Source: Sedimentisphaerales bacterium
Lineage (GTDB): Bacteria; Planctomycetota; Phycisphaerae; Sedimentisphaerales; Anaerobacaceae
DNA length: 12,123 nt
Direction of reading: 5' to 3'
Assembly (NCBI GenBank): GCA_016933985.1
Contig: JAFGTU010000232.1
Span: 1-12,123, forward strand
This document shows, piece by piece, positions 6,068 through 12,123 of this stretch; positions within the stretch are counted from its first letter, which is position 1; the number at the start of each line of letters is the position of its first letter. The notes beneath the pieces were generated by a model that did no database searches, had not been told where the DNA came from, and was given only the letters and a program-made list of their open reading frames with translations. The translations under genes and the position numbers were made by a program.

Positions 6068-7066
6068 GTGACGCTGACAGGCAAGCAAAGAGCGGCTATG
6101 TTGCTGATGAGTCTCGATGCGGCAACGGCCTCGGAACTTCTCAAAGGCGTTGACGCCCAGGTGGTTCAGGATTTGGCCGTGGAAGTGGCGTACTTGGATG
6201 CGGCAGGCCATCGAAGCGAGAAGCAGGCCGCGGAAGTTGCGCAGCAGTTCTGTAATTCACTCCATTCACGCGAGACTTTTGAGTTCGGCGCATTTCTTAA
6301 TGAAATGCTGAAGAATGCCTTAGGCAACGATAAGGCCGAGCATATCCAGATGCAGATACAGGATTCGCTGCACAAGCGCGACCCTTTCATTCCGATTCGT
6401 TCGGTCGATGCGCGGACGATAGCGGCGGTTCTCGAGCACGAGCATCCGCAGGCCGCAGCGGTGGTCCTGTCGGAACTGCCCGCGAAAAAGAGTTCTGAGG
6501 TTCTCGGCCTTTTGGGCGAGAGTGTCCGGCTAACGGCCGTCGGTCGAATGACAACCTGCGAGAGCGTGACAAGAGAAGCAAGGGCGCGAATCGCAGAGGC
6601 GGTCCGCAATCGGCTTAAGACTCTCCCATCAACCGTTACCCCCGAAGCACAGGCCCGTCCGGAGCAGTCGCTGAGGAAAGTAGCCGTGATCCTGCGGAAC
6701 TTGGGCCCGGAGCTTCGCGAAGGCCTGCTCGGCGCAATAAAACAGGCCGATGAAGAAGCAAGCACAAAAGTAGCCGATTTGATGATCATCTGGGAGGATA
6801 TCTCTCAAGTATCCGACAGGCCTCTCCAGAATGCTCTCAGAGGCATCGATGCAAGAAAGATGGCTTTGGCATTGTTTAACTCCGATGAGGCAGTGGTTCA
6901 AAAGATCAAGGCGAACATCTCCGAACGCGCCAATGAGGCGCTGATGGAGGAGGCATCGCTGATGTCGACGCCCAAGGAGGCGGAGATCAAGGAGGCAAGG
7001 GAACAGATTATCGCCTCTTTGCGCACATTGGATGCGAAAGGCGAACTTACGTTTATGGATGCATAG
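6068..7066 (+). CDS. fliG: Flagellar motor switch protein FliG
   Basis: FliG is the rotor protein that touches the stator and generates torque; it binds FliF at its N-terminus and FliM in its middle. The 332-residue length is normal. Features in order: an N-terminal domain starting LTGKQRAAMLLMSLD, the EHPQ motif at 125-128 of the middle domain (EHEHPQAAAVVLSELP), and the C-terminal torque domain (about 200-325) with IIWEDISQVSDRPLQNALRG followed by ISERANEALMEE. In the torque helix, the acidic pair that is usually DD before R-S-I-Q reads SD (Ser249-Asp250), while the Arg in LRG (258) is kept. The start is GTG 6068, four bases after the fliF stop, with AGGAAAGCGAGG (6048-6059) inside the fliF end as its ribosome site. 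fliH follows after 4 bp. Confidence 0.96.
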   Translation: MTLTGKQRAAMLLMSLDAATASELLKGVDAQVVQDLAVEVAYLDAAGHRSEKQAAEVAQQFCNSLHSRETFEFGAFLNEMLKNALGNDKAEHIQMQIQDSLHKRDPFIPIRSVDARTIAAVLEHEHPQAAAVVLSELPAKKSSEVLGLLGESVRLTAVGRMTTCESVTREARARIAEAVRNRLKTLPSTVTPEAQARPEQSLRKVAVILRNLGPELREGLLGAIKQADEEASTKVADLMIIWEDISQVSDRPLQNALRGIDARKMALALFNSDEAVVQKIKANISERANEALMEEASLMSTPKEAEIKEAREQIIASLRTLDAKGELTFMDA

Positions 7067-7070
7067 GACT

Positions 7071-7667
7071 ATGTCGGCCACACTCACGATAAATCTTGCC
7101 GGACCCATCGGGTCGGCAACGACCTCAGATGCGGACGCGTGCGCGCCGGGATCCAGGCCGCCTGCAACAGTCTCCGGGAGCAGCGACGCCGGCTCGGAAT
7201 CAGACGCAATCGAATCGCCGGAGCGCCGACTGGAGGCTCAAGAAGCTGCGTTTCGCCAGGTCAATCAGATGCTCAAGCACACAGCAGCCAAGCTCAATAA
7301 GTTCTTTGATAGAGCGTTTGCGGAGCATAAGGATGAGATTGCCAGGCTCTCGGTGGAGATCGCCCGGAAGATACTGGCTCAGAGGGTGGAAGATGGCGAC
7401 TATGACATCGAGTCCGTCATCAGAGAGGCGATCAACAATGCCCCTGCACGTCACGACCTGGTTGTGCATTTGAATCCTGAAGATCTTTCTCAATACGACA
7501 AGCTACGGAAAGCTGACCCGGGTGCAGACCTGGCCGGCGTCAAATTCGTCGCTGACGCGAATATCGGACGAGCTGAGTGTCTGCTTGAAACACCAAGAGG
7601 AATTATTGAATCGTTGATCGATCAGCATCTTGAACAAGTCGGCAATGCCCTTATGAAGGTAAAATAG
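7071..7667 (+). CDS. fliH: Flagellar export ATPase regulator FliH
   Basis: FliH binds the FliI ATPase and FliN and tethers the ATPase complex under the export gate. The 198-residue product has a Ser/Ala/Pro-rich N-terminus (to about 48), a coiled-coil helix (about 50-105, RRLEAQEAAFRQVNQMLKH), and the FliH/YscL C-terminal domain: EIARKILAQRVEDGDYDIES (96-115), VVHLNPEDLSQYDKL (131-145) and ADANIGRAECLLETPRGIIE (161-180), the last being the classic family block. The frame extends back to 7032 inside fliG, but ATG 7071 is chosen because it lies 4 bp after the fliG stop and avoids overlap; AGGA just before it is close for a ribosome site. Sequence conservation in FliH is low, so the call rests on the C-terminal pattern and its place directly before fliI. 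Confidence 0.88.
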   Translation: MSATLTINLAGPIGSATTSDADACAPGSRPPATVSGSSDAGSESDAIESPERRLEAQEAAFRQVNQMLKHTAAKLNKFFDRAFAEHKDEIARLSVEIARKILAQRVEDGDYDIESVIREAINNAPARHDLVVHLNPEDLSQYDKLRKADPGADLAGVKFVADANIGRAECLLETPRGIIESLIDQHLEQVGNALMKVK

Positions 7668-7670
7668 GTT

Positions 7671-9074
7671 ATGCCAAACACCGAAGTTCGCCAGGCCCCG
7701 GCCGAGGAAAAGGCTGTTATGGGCCCCGCAGACAATCCGATTGATTTTGAGAAGCTTCACTCAGCGCTGTGCTCAGTAAACCTGCTGAGCTGTCGCGGGT
7801 CCGTAGTTCGGGTGGCGGGTCTTCGTGTCGAATCGAACGGGCCCGCTGTGGGCCTTGGAGAGTTATGCGGCATTCATCTGCGGGATGGGCGACGAGTTCT
7901 GGCCGAGGTGGTCGGATTCCATAAAGACCACCTTATCCTCCTGCCTCTGGAGCATATAGAAGGCATATCACCGGGCGATGCGGTGACTACGCGGACTACT
8001 GCCAGGCACATTTCACTAAGCGATAGTATTCTGGGGCGAGTGCTGAACGGTCTGGCAGAGCCCATCGACAACAAAGGACCACTGACAGGAACAGAAAAAA
8101 GGGCTCTGGATGCAAGCAGTCCGCCCGCACTTAGCCGAGAGAGAATCACCGAGCATTTGGCCCTGGGAATCAGGTCGATGGACGGGCTGTTGACGTGCGG
8201 CAAAGGACAAAGACTCGGTATTTTCGCCGGCAGCGGAGTCGGCAAAAGCGTCCTGCTTGGCGATATCGCCAATTCGACCGAGGCGTCGGTCAACGTAGTG
8301 GCGCTGATAGGCGAAAGGGGCCGGGAAGTCCGCGAATTCCTTGAAGGAGACCTCGGCCCCGAAGGCCTGGCCCGCAGCGTCGTTGTCGTTGCTTCATCAG
8401 ACTCGCCTCCGATTCAGCGAGTCAAGGCGGCATTTGTGGCGGTCACAATCGCAGAGTACTTCAGAGACAAGGGCAGAAATGTCCTCTTTATGATGGATTC
8501 GCTAACGCGTTTTGCGCAGGCGCAGCGCGAAATAGGGCTCGCCGCCGGTGAGCCGCCCGCGGCCAAGGGTTACTGCCCGAGCGTATTCACGCTGATGCCG
8601 AGGCTCATCGAGCGTCTTGGCTGCGCTGAAACCGGCAGCATAACAGGGATTCTAACGGTTCTCGTTGAAAACGACGACCTGACCGATCCCGTTGCCGACA
8701 GCGCCAGGAGCCTGCTTGACGGGCACGTGGTTCTCTCAAGGAAGCTGGCGGACCGCGGGCACTACCCGGCCGTGGATATTCTGGGCAGTGTCAGCCGCTT
8801 GATGCCTGCCGTAATCGGCAGCGAGCACAAAGCCGCCGCCCGGAAACTGAGGGAGATATATGCAATTTACAACGATGCCGAAGATTTGATAAATATAGGG
8901 GCATTTTCGCCCGGCAGTAATAGAAGAATTGACGGCGCAATCGCACTGATTGACAGGATAAATGCTTTTCTCATTCAACCGATTCGAGAGAGAACGACAT
9001 ACGAGGAAACGATCAGGCAATTAGTGGACATTACTCAATACTGGTCCGAATTGCTGGGCATCGGCGAGAAGTAG
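7671..9074 (+). CDS. fliI: Flagellum-specific export ATPase FliI
   Basis: FliI is the hexameric ATPase of the flagellar type III export apparatus, which unfolds and delivers rod, hook and filament proteins. The 467-residue protein is an F1-beta-like ATPase: N-terminal beta barrel (about 30-115), then Walker A AGSGVGKS (186-193), the GERGREVREF block with the likely catalytic Glu215, Walker B VLFMMDSLTR (271-280), FAQAQREIGLAAGEPPAAKG (281-300), and YPAVDILGSVSR (365-376). All are characteristic of FliI rather than the rotary ATPases. The C-terminus (NAFLIQPIRERTTYEE) is complete. ATG 7671 is 3 bp after the fliH stop; GAAGG lies upstream within the fliH end. The fliH-fliI-fliJ order gives the complete soluble export complex. 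Confidence 0.97.
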   Translation: MPNTEVRQAPAEEKAVMGPADNPIDFEKLHSALCSVNLLSCRGSVVRVAGLRVESNGPAVGLGELCGIHLRDGRRVLAEVVGFHKDHLILLPLEHIEGISPGDAVTTRTTARHISLSDSILGRVLNGLAEPIDNKGPLTGTEKRALDASSPPALSRERITEHLALGIRSMDGLLTCGKGQRLGIFAGSGVGKSVLLGDIANSTEASVNVVALIGERGREVREFLEGDLGPEGLARSVVVVASSDSPPIQRVKAAFVAVTIAEYFRDKGRNVLFMMDSLTRFAQAQREIGLAAGEPPAAKGYCPSVFTLMPRLIERLGCAETGSITGILTVLVENDDLTDPVADSARSLLDGHVVLSRKLADRGHYPAVDILGSVSRLMPAVIGSEHKAAARKLREIYAIYNDAEDLINIGAFSPGSNRRIDGAIALIDRINAFLIQPIRERTTYEETIRQLVDITQYWSELLGIGEK

Positions 9075-9093
9075 ACCGGAAACTCAAGACTAA

Positions 9094-9549
9094 ATGAGAC
9101 GATTTGTATGGCGACTGCAGCGTGTGCTTGAAATAAGGGCAAATGAAGAACAGATAAAGAAAACCGAATTGCTTAAACTAACCCAGAGACTGACCGAGAA
9201 ACGAAGCGAATTGCTCATCCAAAAGAGAATACTGAATGAAATGATTGCCGCCTTGGCCAAGATGGAGCCTCACAAGCGGCTGATAGAACAAGAGCTCTTC
9301 CTGAAATGTTCGACCACATCGGACGACTTGATAGGGCAGCTCAAGAAGCAAATCCGCCAGCTTGAAATAGAGCAGAGCGACAGGATCGCTGAAGTGCTGA
9401 AGTTGAGGCGGTTCAGGGAGGGCTTGGAAAAGCTGCGAGAACAGGCAAAGATGAAATTTATGAAAGAACAGGAGAAACTTGAGCAGAAAGAACTGGACGA
9501 GACGGCCGCAATTCGTTTCGCCAGAGAGATGGAGCAGGCAGAGTATTAA
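9094..9549 (+). CDS. fliJ: Flagellar export protein FliJ
   Basis: FliJ is the central stalk of the export ATPase, sitting in the FliI ring and linking it to the FlhA gate; it also escorts chaperones. The 151-residue product is almost wholly alpha-helical and highly charged, with two long coiled-coil helices (about 5-60 and 70-135) and the FliJ-type start RRFVWRLQRVLEIRANEEQ, in which a short aromatic segment is followed by the first helix. Heptads of Leu and Ile with Lys/Glu/Gln run throughout. Primary-sequence conservation of FliJ is poor, so size, helix pattern and position directly after fliI carry the call. ATG 9094 is 19 bp after the fliI stop with only a weak GGAAA ahead. Confidence 0.87.
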   Translation: MRRFVWRLQRVLEIRANEEQIKKTELLKLTQRLTEKRSELLIQKRILNEMIAALAKMEPHKRLIEQELFLKCSTTSDDLIGQLKKQIRQLEIEQSDRIAEVLKLRRFREGLEKLREQAKMKFMKEQEKLEQKELDETAAIRFAREMEQAEY

Positions 9550-9567
9550 GATTCCTGGAGACTATCC

Positions 9568-10278
9568 ATGAAGAAGAAACTGGTAATAACCATTGCGGCA
9601 GGGTTGCTAAGCTTCGGCGGAACGTTCGCCGTCGCTTGGTTTACAGCCAAAACCCCTGCGTCCACACAAGCGCAACAGCCCGCCGGTTCGCCCGAGCAAC
9701 CGGGAGACAAGCTGTCCGGCCCCCAAGACCGCCGCAAAGCACCCATTGCGGGACTTGCGCCGATCACGGATGAAGCGACCCAAGAGCAAATGAGAACAGC
9801 CATGACAGAGAAACAGCTCAAGAGCCTTGTTTCCGAGGTGAGGGAGAAGATACAGGAATACGAGGACAAGCTGCAGGGTCTCAGATCACGCGAGCAACAA
9901 CTGGAAACGGCACACGGTGAGCTTAAGAAGGACATTGATGATCTCAACACTCTGCGGATCGAACTTGCATCGACAATTGCGAGCCTCAAGGAAGAGCACG
10001 CCAATCTGCAGAAGACCAGAATAGAGATTGAAAAGACCGAACAGGTCAACCTGATGGCCATCGCGGCAACCTACGACAAGATGGATCCTGCCAGCGCCAG
10101 CACAATACTAACGAATATGGCACAGGTTCGAGATGGCAACCCCAACGACGCCATAAAGATTCTGCACTATATGGGCGACAGAACTAAGGCCAACGTGTTA
10201 GCCGAATTGTCAAATACCGCACCCGAACTGGCAGCCTATTTTTGCCAGAGATTAAAGCAAATGGTTGAAAAGAAGTAA
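9568..10278 (+). CDS. MotE/YlxF-like membrane-anchored coiled-coil protein
   Basis: A 236-residue protein with one N-terminal membrane helix or signal anchor (about 4-27, LVITIAAGLLSFGGTFAVAW), a Pro/Gln/Ser-rich linker (28-65), a long coiled coil (about 85-165) and a small helical C-terminal domain of MgtE-N type: YDKMDPASASTILTNM, then DAIKILHYMGDRTKANVLAE. This layout matches the MotE/YlxF family found between fliJ and fliK in many flagellar operons. In rhizobia, MotE is described as a chaperone of the periplasmic motor protein MotC; for most members the role is not established. Here it sits between fliJ and motA, which fits a stator or export support role, by inference. ATG 9568 has CTGGAG seven to eight bases upstream. 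No catalytic motif is visible. Confidence 0.82.
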   Translation: MKKKLVITIAAGLLSFGGTFAVAWFTAKTPASTQAQQPAGSPEQPGDKLSGPQDRRKAPIAGLAPITDEATQEQMRTAMTEKQLKSLVSEVREKIQEYEDKLQGLRSREQQLETAHGELKKDIDDLNTLRIELASTIASLKEEHANLQKTRIEIEKTEQVNLMAIAATYDKMDPASASTILTNMAQVRDGNPNDAIKILHYMGDRTKANVLAELSNTAPELAAYFCQRLKQMVEKK

Positions 10279-10282
10279 TATA

Positions 10283-11053
10283 ATGGACATCGCAACAATA
10301 ATAGGTGTTTTTCTCGGCTTCATAGTCATCATCAGCGCCGTACTCACCGGCGGCGGCTGGCAGTCGTTCGTCCATATTCCTTCACTGGCCCTGACAATCG
10401 GCGGGATGCTGTGCGCCACCCTCATTCACTTCTCTCTTGGGCAGTTTCTTGCGATATTTTCCATAATCAGAAAGACAATAATATCCAAGATACCTTCCCA
10501 GACCAACCTGATTCAGCAAATGGTGAACTACGCAACTATCAACAGACGCGATGGGGCGATGGCGCTCGAGCAGGAGATCCGCAAAATTGACGATATGTTC
10601 TTCGTGAAGGGTCTGCAAATGGTTGTGGACGGGCAGGAATCGGAGAACATTCGTGATCGCATGGCTATGGAGGTCCAATACCTCCAGGATCGGCATTCGA
10701 CCGGGAAGAAGATTCTGGAGTTTATGGGCTCTGCCGCTCCCGCATTCGGCATGATCGGCACACTTATCGGTTTGGTGCAGATGCTCAAGAACATGGAATC
10801 TCCCGACCAAATCGGCGCCGGCATGGCGGTTGCCCTGCTTACGACTTTCTACGGGGCCCTGGCGGCGAACCTGGTATTCATACCCCTGGCCGGCAAACTC
10901 GGAATATACTCGAAAGCGGAAACATTGGCAATGGAGATGATCACCGAGGGCATTTGTTCAATCGCTCAGGGTGAGAGTCCGACGACGGTCCGGGAGAAGA
11001 TGCAGGCCTTCGTTTCACAAGGAAGACGAGAAGAAGTCAAGGCTACCGTATAA
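10283..11053 (+). CDS. motA: Flagellar motor stator protein MotA (PomA-like)
   Basis: MotA forms, with MotB, the inner-membrane ion channel that drives the rotor. The 256-residue product has four membrane helices (about 5-22, 34-51, 148-168, 180-202) and a cytoplasmic loop between the second and third. Conserved functional residues are visible: the charged loop residues Arg88-Arg89 (NRRDGAMALEQEIRKIDD) and Glu96, which in PomA/MotA contact FliG; Pro153 in SAAPAFGMIGTLIGLVQML and Pro201 in ANLVFIPLAG, the two helix prolines linked to gating. Length and loop resemble the sodium type PomA more than the longer enterobacterial MotA. ATG 10283 is used, not the in-frame TTG 10265, since MDIATIIG begins the first helix in the usual way; AAAAGAAG precedes it. 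Its last base is the first base of the motB start codon. Confidence 0.96.
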   Translation: MDIATIIGVFLGFIVIISAVLTGGGWQSFVHIPSLALTIGGMLCATLIHFSLGQFLAIFSIIRKTIISKIPSQTNLIQQMVNYATINRRDGAMALEQEIRKIDDMFFVKGLQMVVDGQESENIRDRMAMEVQYLQDRHSTGKKILEFMGSAAPAFGMIGTLIGLVQMLKNMESPDQIGAGMAVALLTTFYGALAANLVFIPLAGKLGIYSKAETLAMEMITEGICSIAQGESPTTVREKMQAFVSQGRREEVKATV

Positions 11054-11781
11054 TGGCCCGGCGAGAACAAAAACCGGAACCGCAGTATGCCGACGGCGCA
11101 CCTGAATGGATGGTGACCTTCAGTGACTGCATGACGCTTCTGCTGACTTTTTTTGTGCTTTTGCTGAGCTTCTCATCATTCGACGATAAGGTCTTTTACA
11201 ACCTGAAGGTAATCTACAGCAGGGGCCTGGCGACAATCTCTCCGATAACACGCAGCAACCGCGATGCGATCGTGCAAAACGAGTCTGCGATCACGGCTGT
11301 GGAGGAACTGAGCAAGGGCAGCGAGAAGAAGACTTCAGAGAAGGGCACGCGCGATGCGCTGCTTAGCGAGAAACCATTGGTTGATATTAACGGGGGCAAA
11401 GTGATTCTGATTGCGTCTGAGAAGGTCTTCTGGGCAAAAGGCGAAGCCATCTCACCCTCGGGTCGAAGCATTCTCTCGCTTGTGGCGTCGTTTCTTTCAA
11501 AAGTGCCCAACCGGGTGGTAATAAGCGAACACGGCCCGGACGACGGCACAGGAAACGAACACTATGGCCTAACCAGGGCCTGGGCGGTATCGCAATACCT
11601 TGTCGAAGTGCATGGGCTCGACGGAAGACGGTTCAGCATCTCCGCAGCAAGCACACTGCCTCCAAACGGCCTTGACGGCAAAGAATCGGAGGCCTCAAGT
11701 CCCGCACGGGACGCCTCACGGCGCACACAATATGGCCGCACAGTGGAAATAGTATTATTGGACCGGAGTATTCACGATTGA
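11053..11781 (+). CDS. motB: Flagellar motor stator protein MotB (first of two)
   Basis: MotB pairs with MotA: a single membrane helix carries the ion-binding Asp, and a periplasmic OmpA-like domain anchors the stator to peptidoglycan. The 242-residue product has the helix PEWMVTFSDCMTLLLTFFVL from residue 17, with Asp25 in the conserved position, followed by LLLSFSSFDD, close to the sodium-type PomB pattern. A linker (70-110) follows, then an OmpA-like domain (about 115-237; VVISEHGPDDGTGNEHYGLT and RTVEIVLL). The domain is degenerate: the usual GHTD reads EHGPDD, LSxxRA reads LTRAWA, and the final NRRVEI reads GRTVEI, so peptidoglycan binding may be altered. It overlaps motA by 1 bp (TAATG) and is overlapped by the next gene by 4 bp, indicating translational coupling. 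Confidence 0.93.
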   Translation: MARREQKPEPQYADGAPEWMVTFSDCMTLLLTFFVLLLSFSSFDDKVFYNLKVIYSRGLATISPITRSNRDAIVQNESAITAVEELSKGSEKKTSEKGTRDALLSEKPLVDINGGKVILIASEKVFWAKGEAISPSGRSILSLVASFLSKVPNRVVISEHGPDDGTGNEHYGLTRAWAVSQYLVEVHGLDGRRFSISAASTLPPNGLDGKESEASSPARDASRRTQYGRTVEIVLLDRSIHD

Positions 11782-12123
11782 GCAAAAAACGGCTTATCCC
11801 TGAGTTGCTCCCATCGAAGGTGCCCGGTTATATCGTCACTTATTCGGATATGGTTACGCTGCTGCTGACATTCTTTGTTATGCTCCTGACGCTTGCCAAC
11901 AGGCAGGATCCGGAGTTGTTCAACAATGGCCGCGACAGCTTTGTCAGATCGCTCAGGTACTTCGGTCTGGGCATGTTCTTCGGAAGGCAGGATATGCCGG
12001 TGCTTGGCAATTCCAAGAAGAGATACTACATAGATGCCAAAGAGCAGGCAACCGCACGGAGAACGCTCGATTCAGAAAAAGAGATGGTGCGGCGTATCCT
12101 CGAGCAAATCACCCAAGTCGCGC
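11778..12123 (+). CDS. Second MotB-like protein, partial (runs off the right edge)
   Basis: A second MotB family gene begins at TTG 11778 and stays open to the window end (115 codons and one base). It was easy to miss because of the TTG start and the missing stop. The N-terminus is SKKRLIPELLPSKVPGYIVT, followed by the membrane helix YSDMVTLLLTFFVMLLTLAN; Asp24 occupies the ion-binding position, matching Asp25 of the upstream MotB. The next part (LFNNGRDSFVRSLRYFGLGM) is an amphipathic, plug-like segment, then a charged helix starting the linker; the OmpA-like domain, if present, lies beyond the window. The start is well supported: GGAG at 11765-11768 is nine bases ahead, the TTGA overlap with the motB stop is typical of coupled genes, and the only later start near the N-terminus (ATG 11850) would remove half the helix. 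The ion path residue suggests a working stator subunit, possibly paired with the first MotB. Confidence 0.87.
   Translation, partial: MSKKRLIPELLPSKVPGYIVTYSDMVTLLLTFFVMLLTLANRQDPELFNNGRDSFVRSLRYFGLGMFFGRQDMPVLGNSKKRYYIDAKEQATARRTLDSEKEMVRRILEQITQVA

Noticed and set aside
6166..6789. 207-codon minus-strand open frame opposite fliG
   Set aside because: Shadow of fliG: biased, Ser/Arg-rich composition, no family resemblance, and the opposite strand encodes a clear FliG.

Overview
This window is a flagellar biosynthesis and motor locus from a bacterium. It carries one long plus-strand gene series (flgB, flgC, fliE, fliF, fliG, fliH, fliI, fliJ, a motE/ylxF-like gene, motA, motB and a second motB-like gene running off the right edge). 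A fliK-like gene is divergently transcribed to its left, and a glycosyltransferase gene sits at the far left. I see no transposase, tRNA, rRNA, CRISPR array or phage gene. Host: the gene order is common to many phyla. The style of the proteins (the short FliG N-terminus, the PomA/PomB-like stator, the divergent OmpA domain) together with clear sigma-54 promoters made me think of Planctomycetota, perhaps Phycisphaerae-like, but this is recollection, not a search, and should be held loosely. The genes for P- and L-rings that would confirm a diderm envelope are outside the window.

Left part (1-1231): about 135 bp of non-coding DNA with a 12-bp palindrome, a small hairpin and a possible sigma-70-type promoter precede a GT4-like glycosyltransferase (136-1155). 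This gene converges on fliK with only 76 bp between their stop codons.

Control region (2870-3288): fliK (minus strand, start near 2869) and flgB (plus strand, GTG at 3289) point away from each other. Each has a textbook sigma-54 (-24/-12) promoter: TGGCACG-N4-TTGCT at 3220-3235 for flgB and the same pattern on the minus strand at 2898-2883 for fliK. These promoters also fix the starts, because both reading frames stay open upstream of the promoter and would otherwise be called too long. The DNA between them holds small inverted repeats that could bind an enhancer-binding activator.

Operon (3289-12123): rod proteins FlgB and FlgC and the MS-ring/rod adaptor FliE come first. They are followed by the MS-ring FliF, the rotor switch protein FliG, and the soluble export ATPase complex FliH, FliI and FliJ. 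The stator block follows: a MotE-like membrane coiled-coil protein, MotA, and two consecutive MotB-like proteins. Gaps are short (largest 79 bp), and three junctions overlap or nearly so (fliF/fliG 4 bp apart, motA/motB overlap 1 bp, motB/second motB overlap 4 bp), so co-transcription from the flgB promoter is likely. In sum, the transcript encodes the base of the rod, the MS ring and rotor, the export engine and the torque-generating stator, while FliK controls hook length.

The points most worth a second look are the tandem motB-like genes, both with the ion-binding Asp but the first with a degenerate peptidoglycan-binding domain; the matched divergent sigma-54 promoters; and the displacement and inversion of fliK from its usual place in this type of operon.
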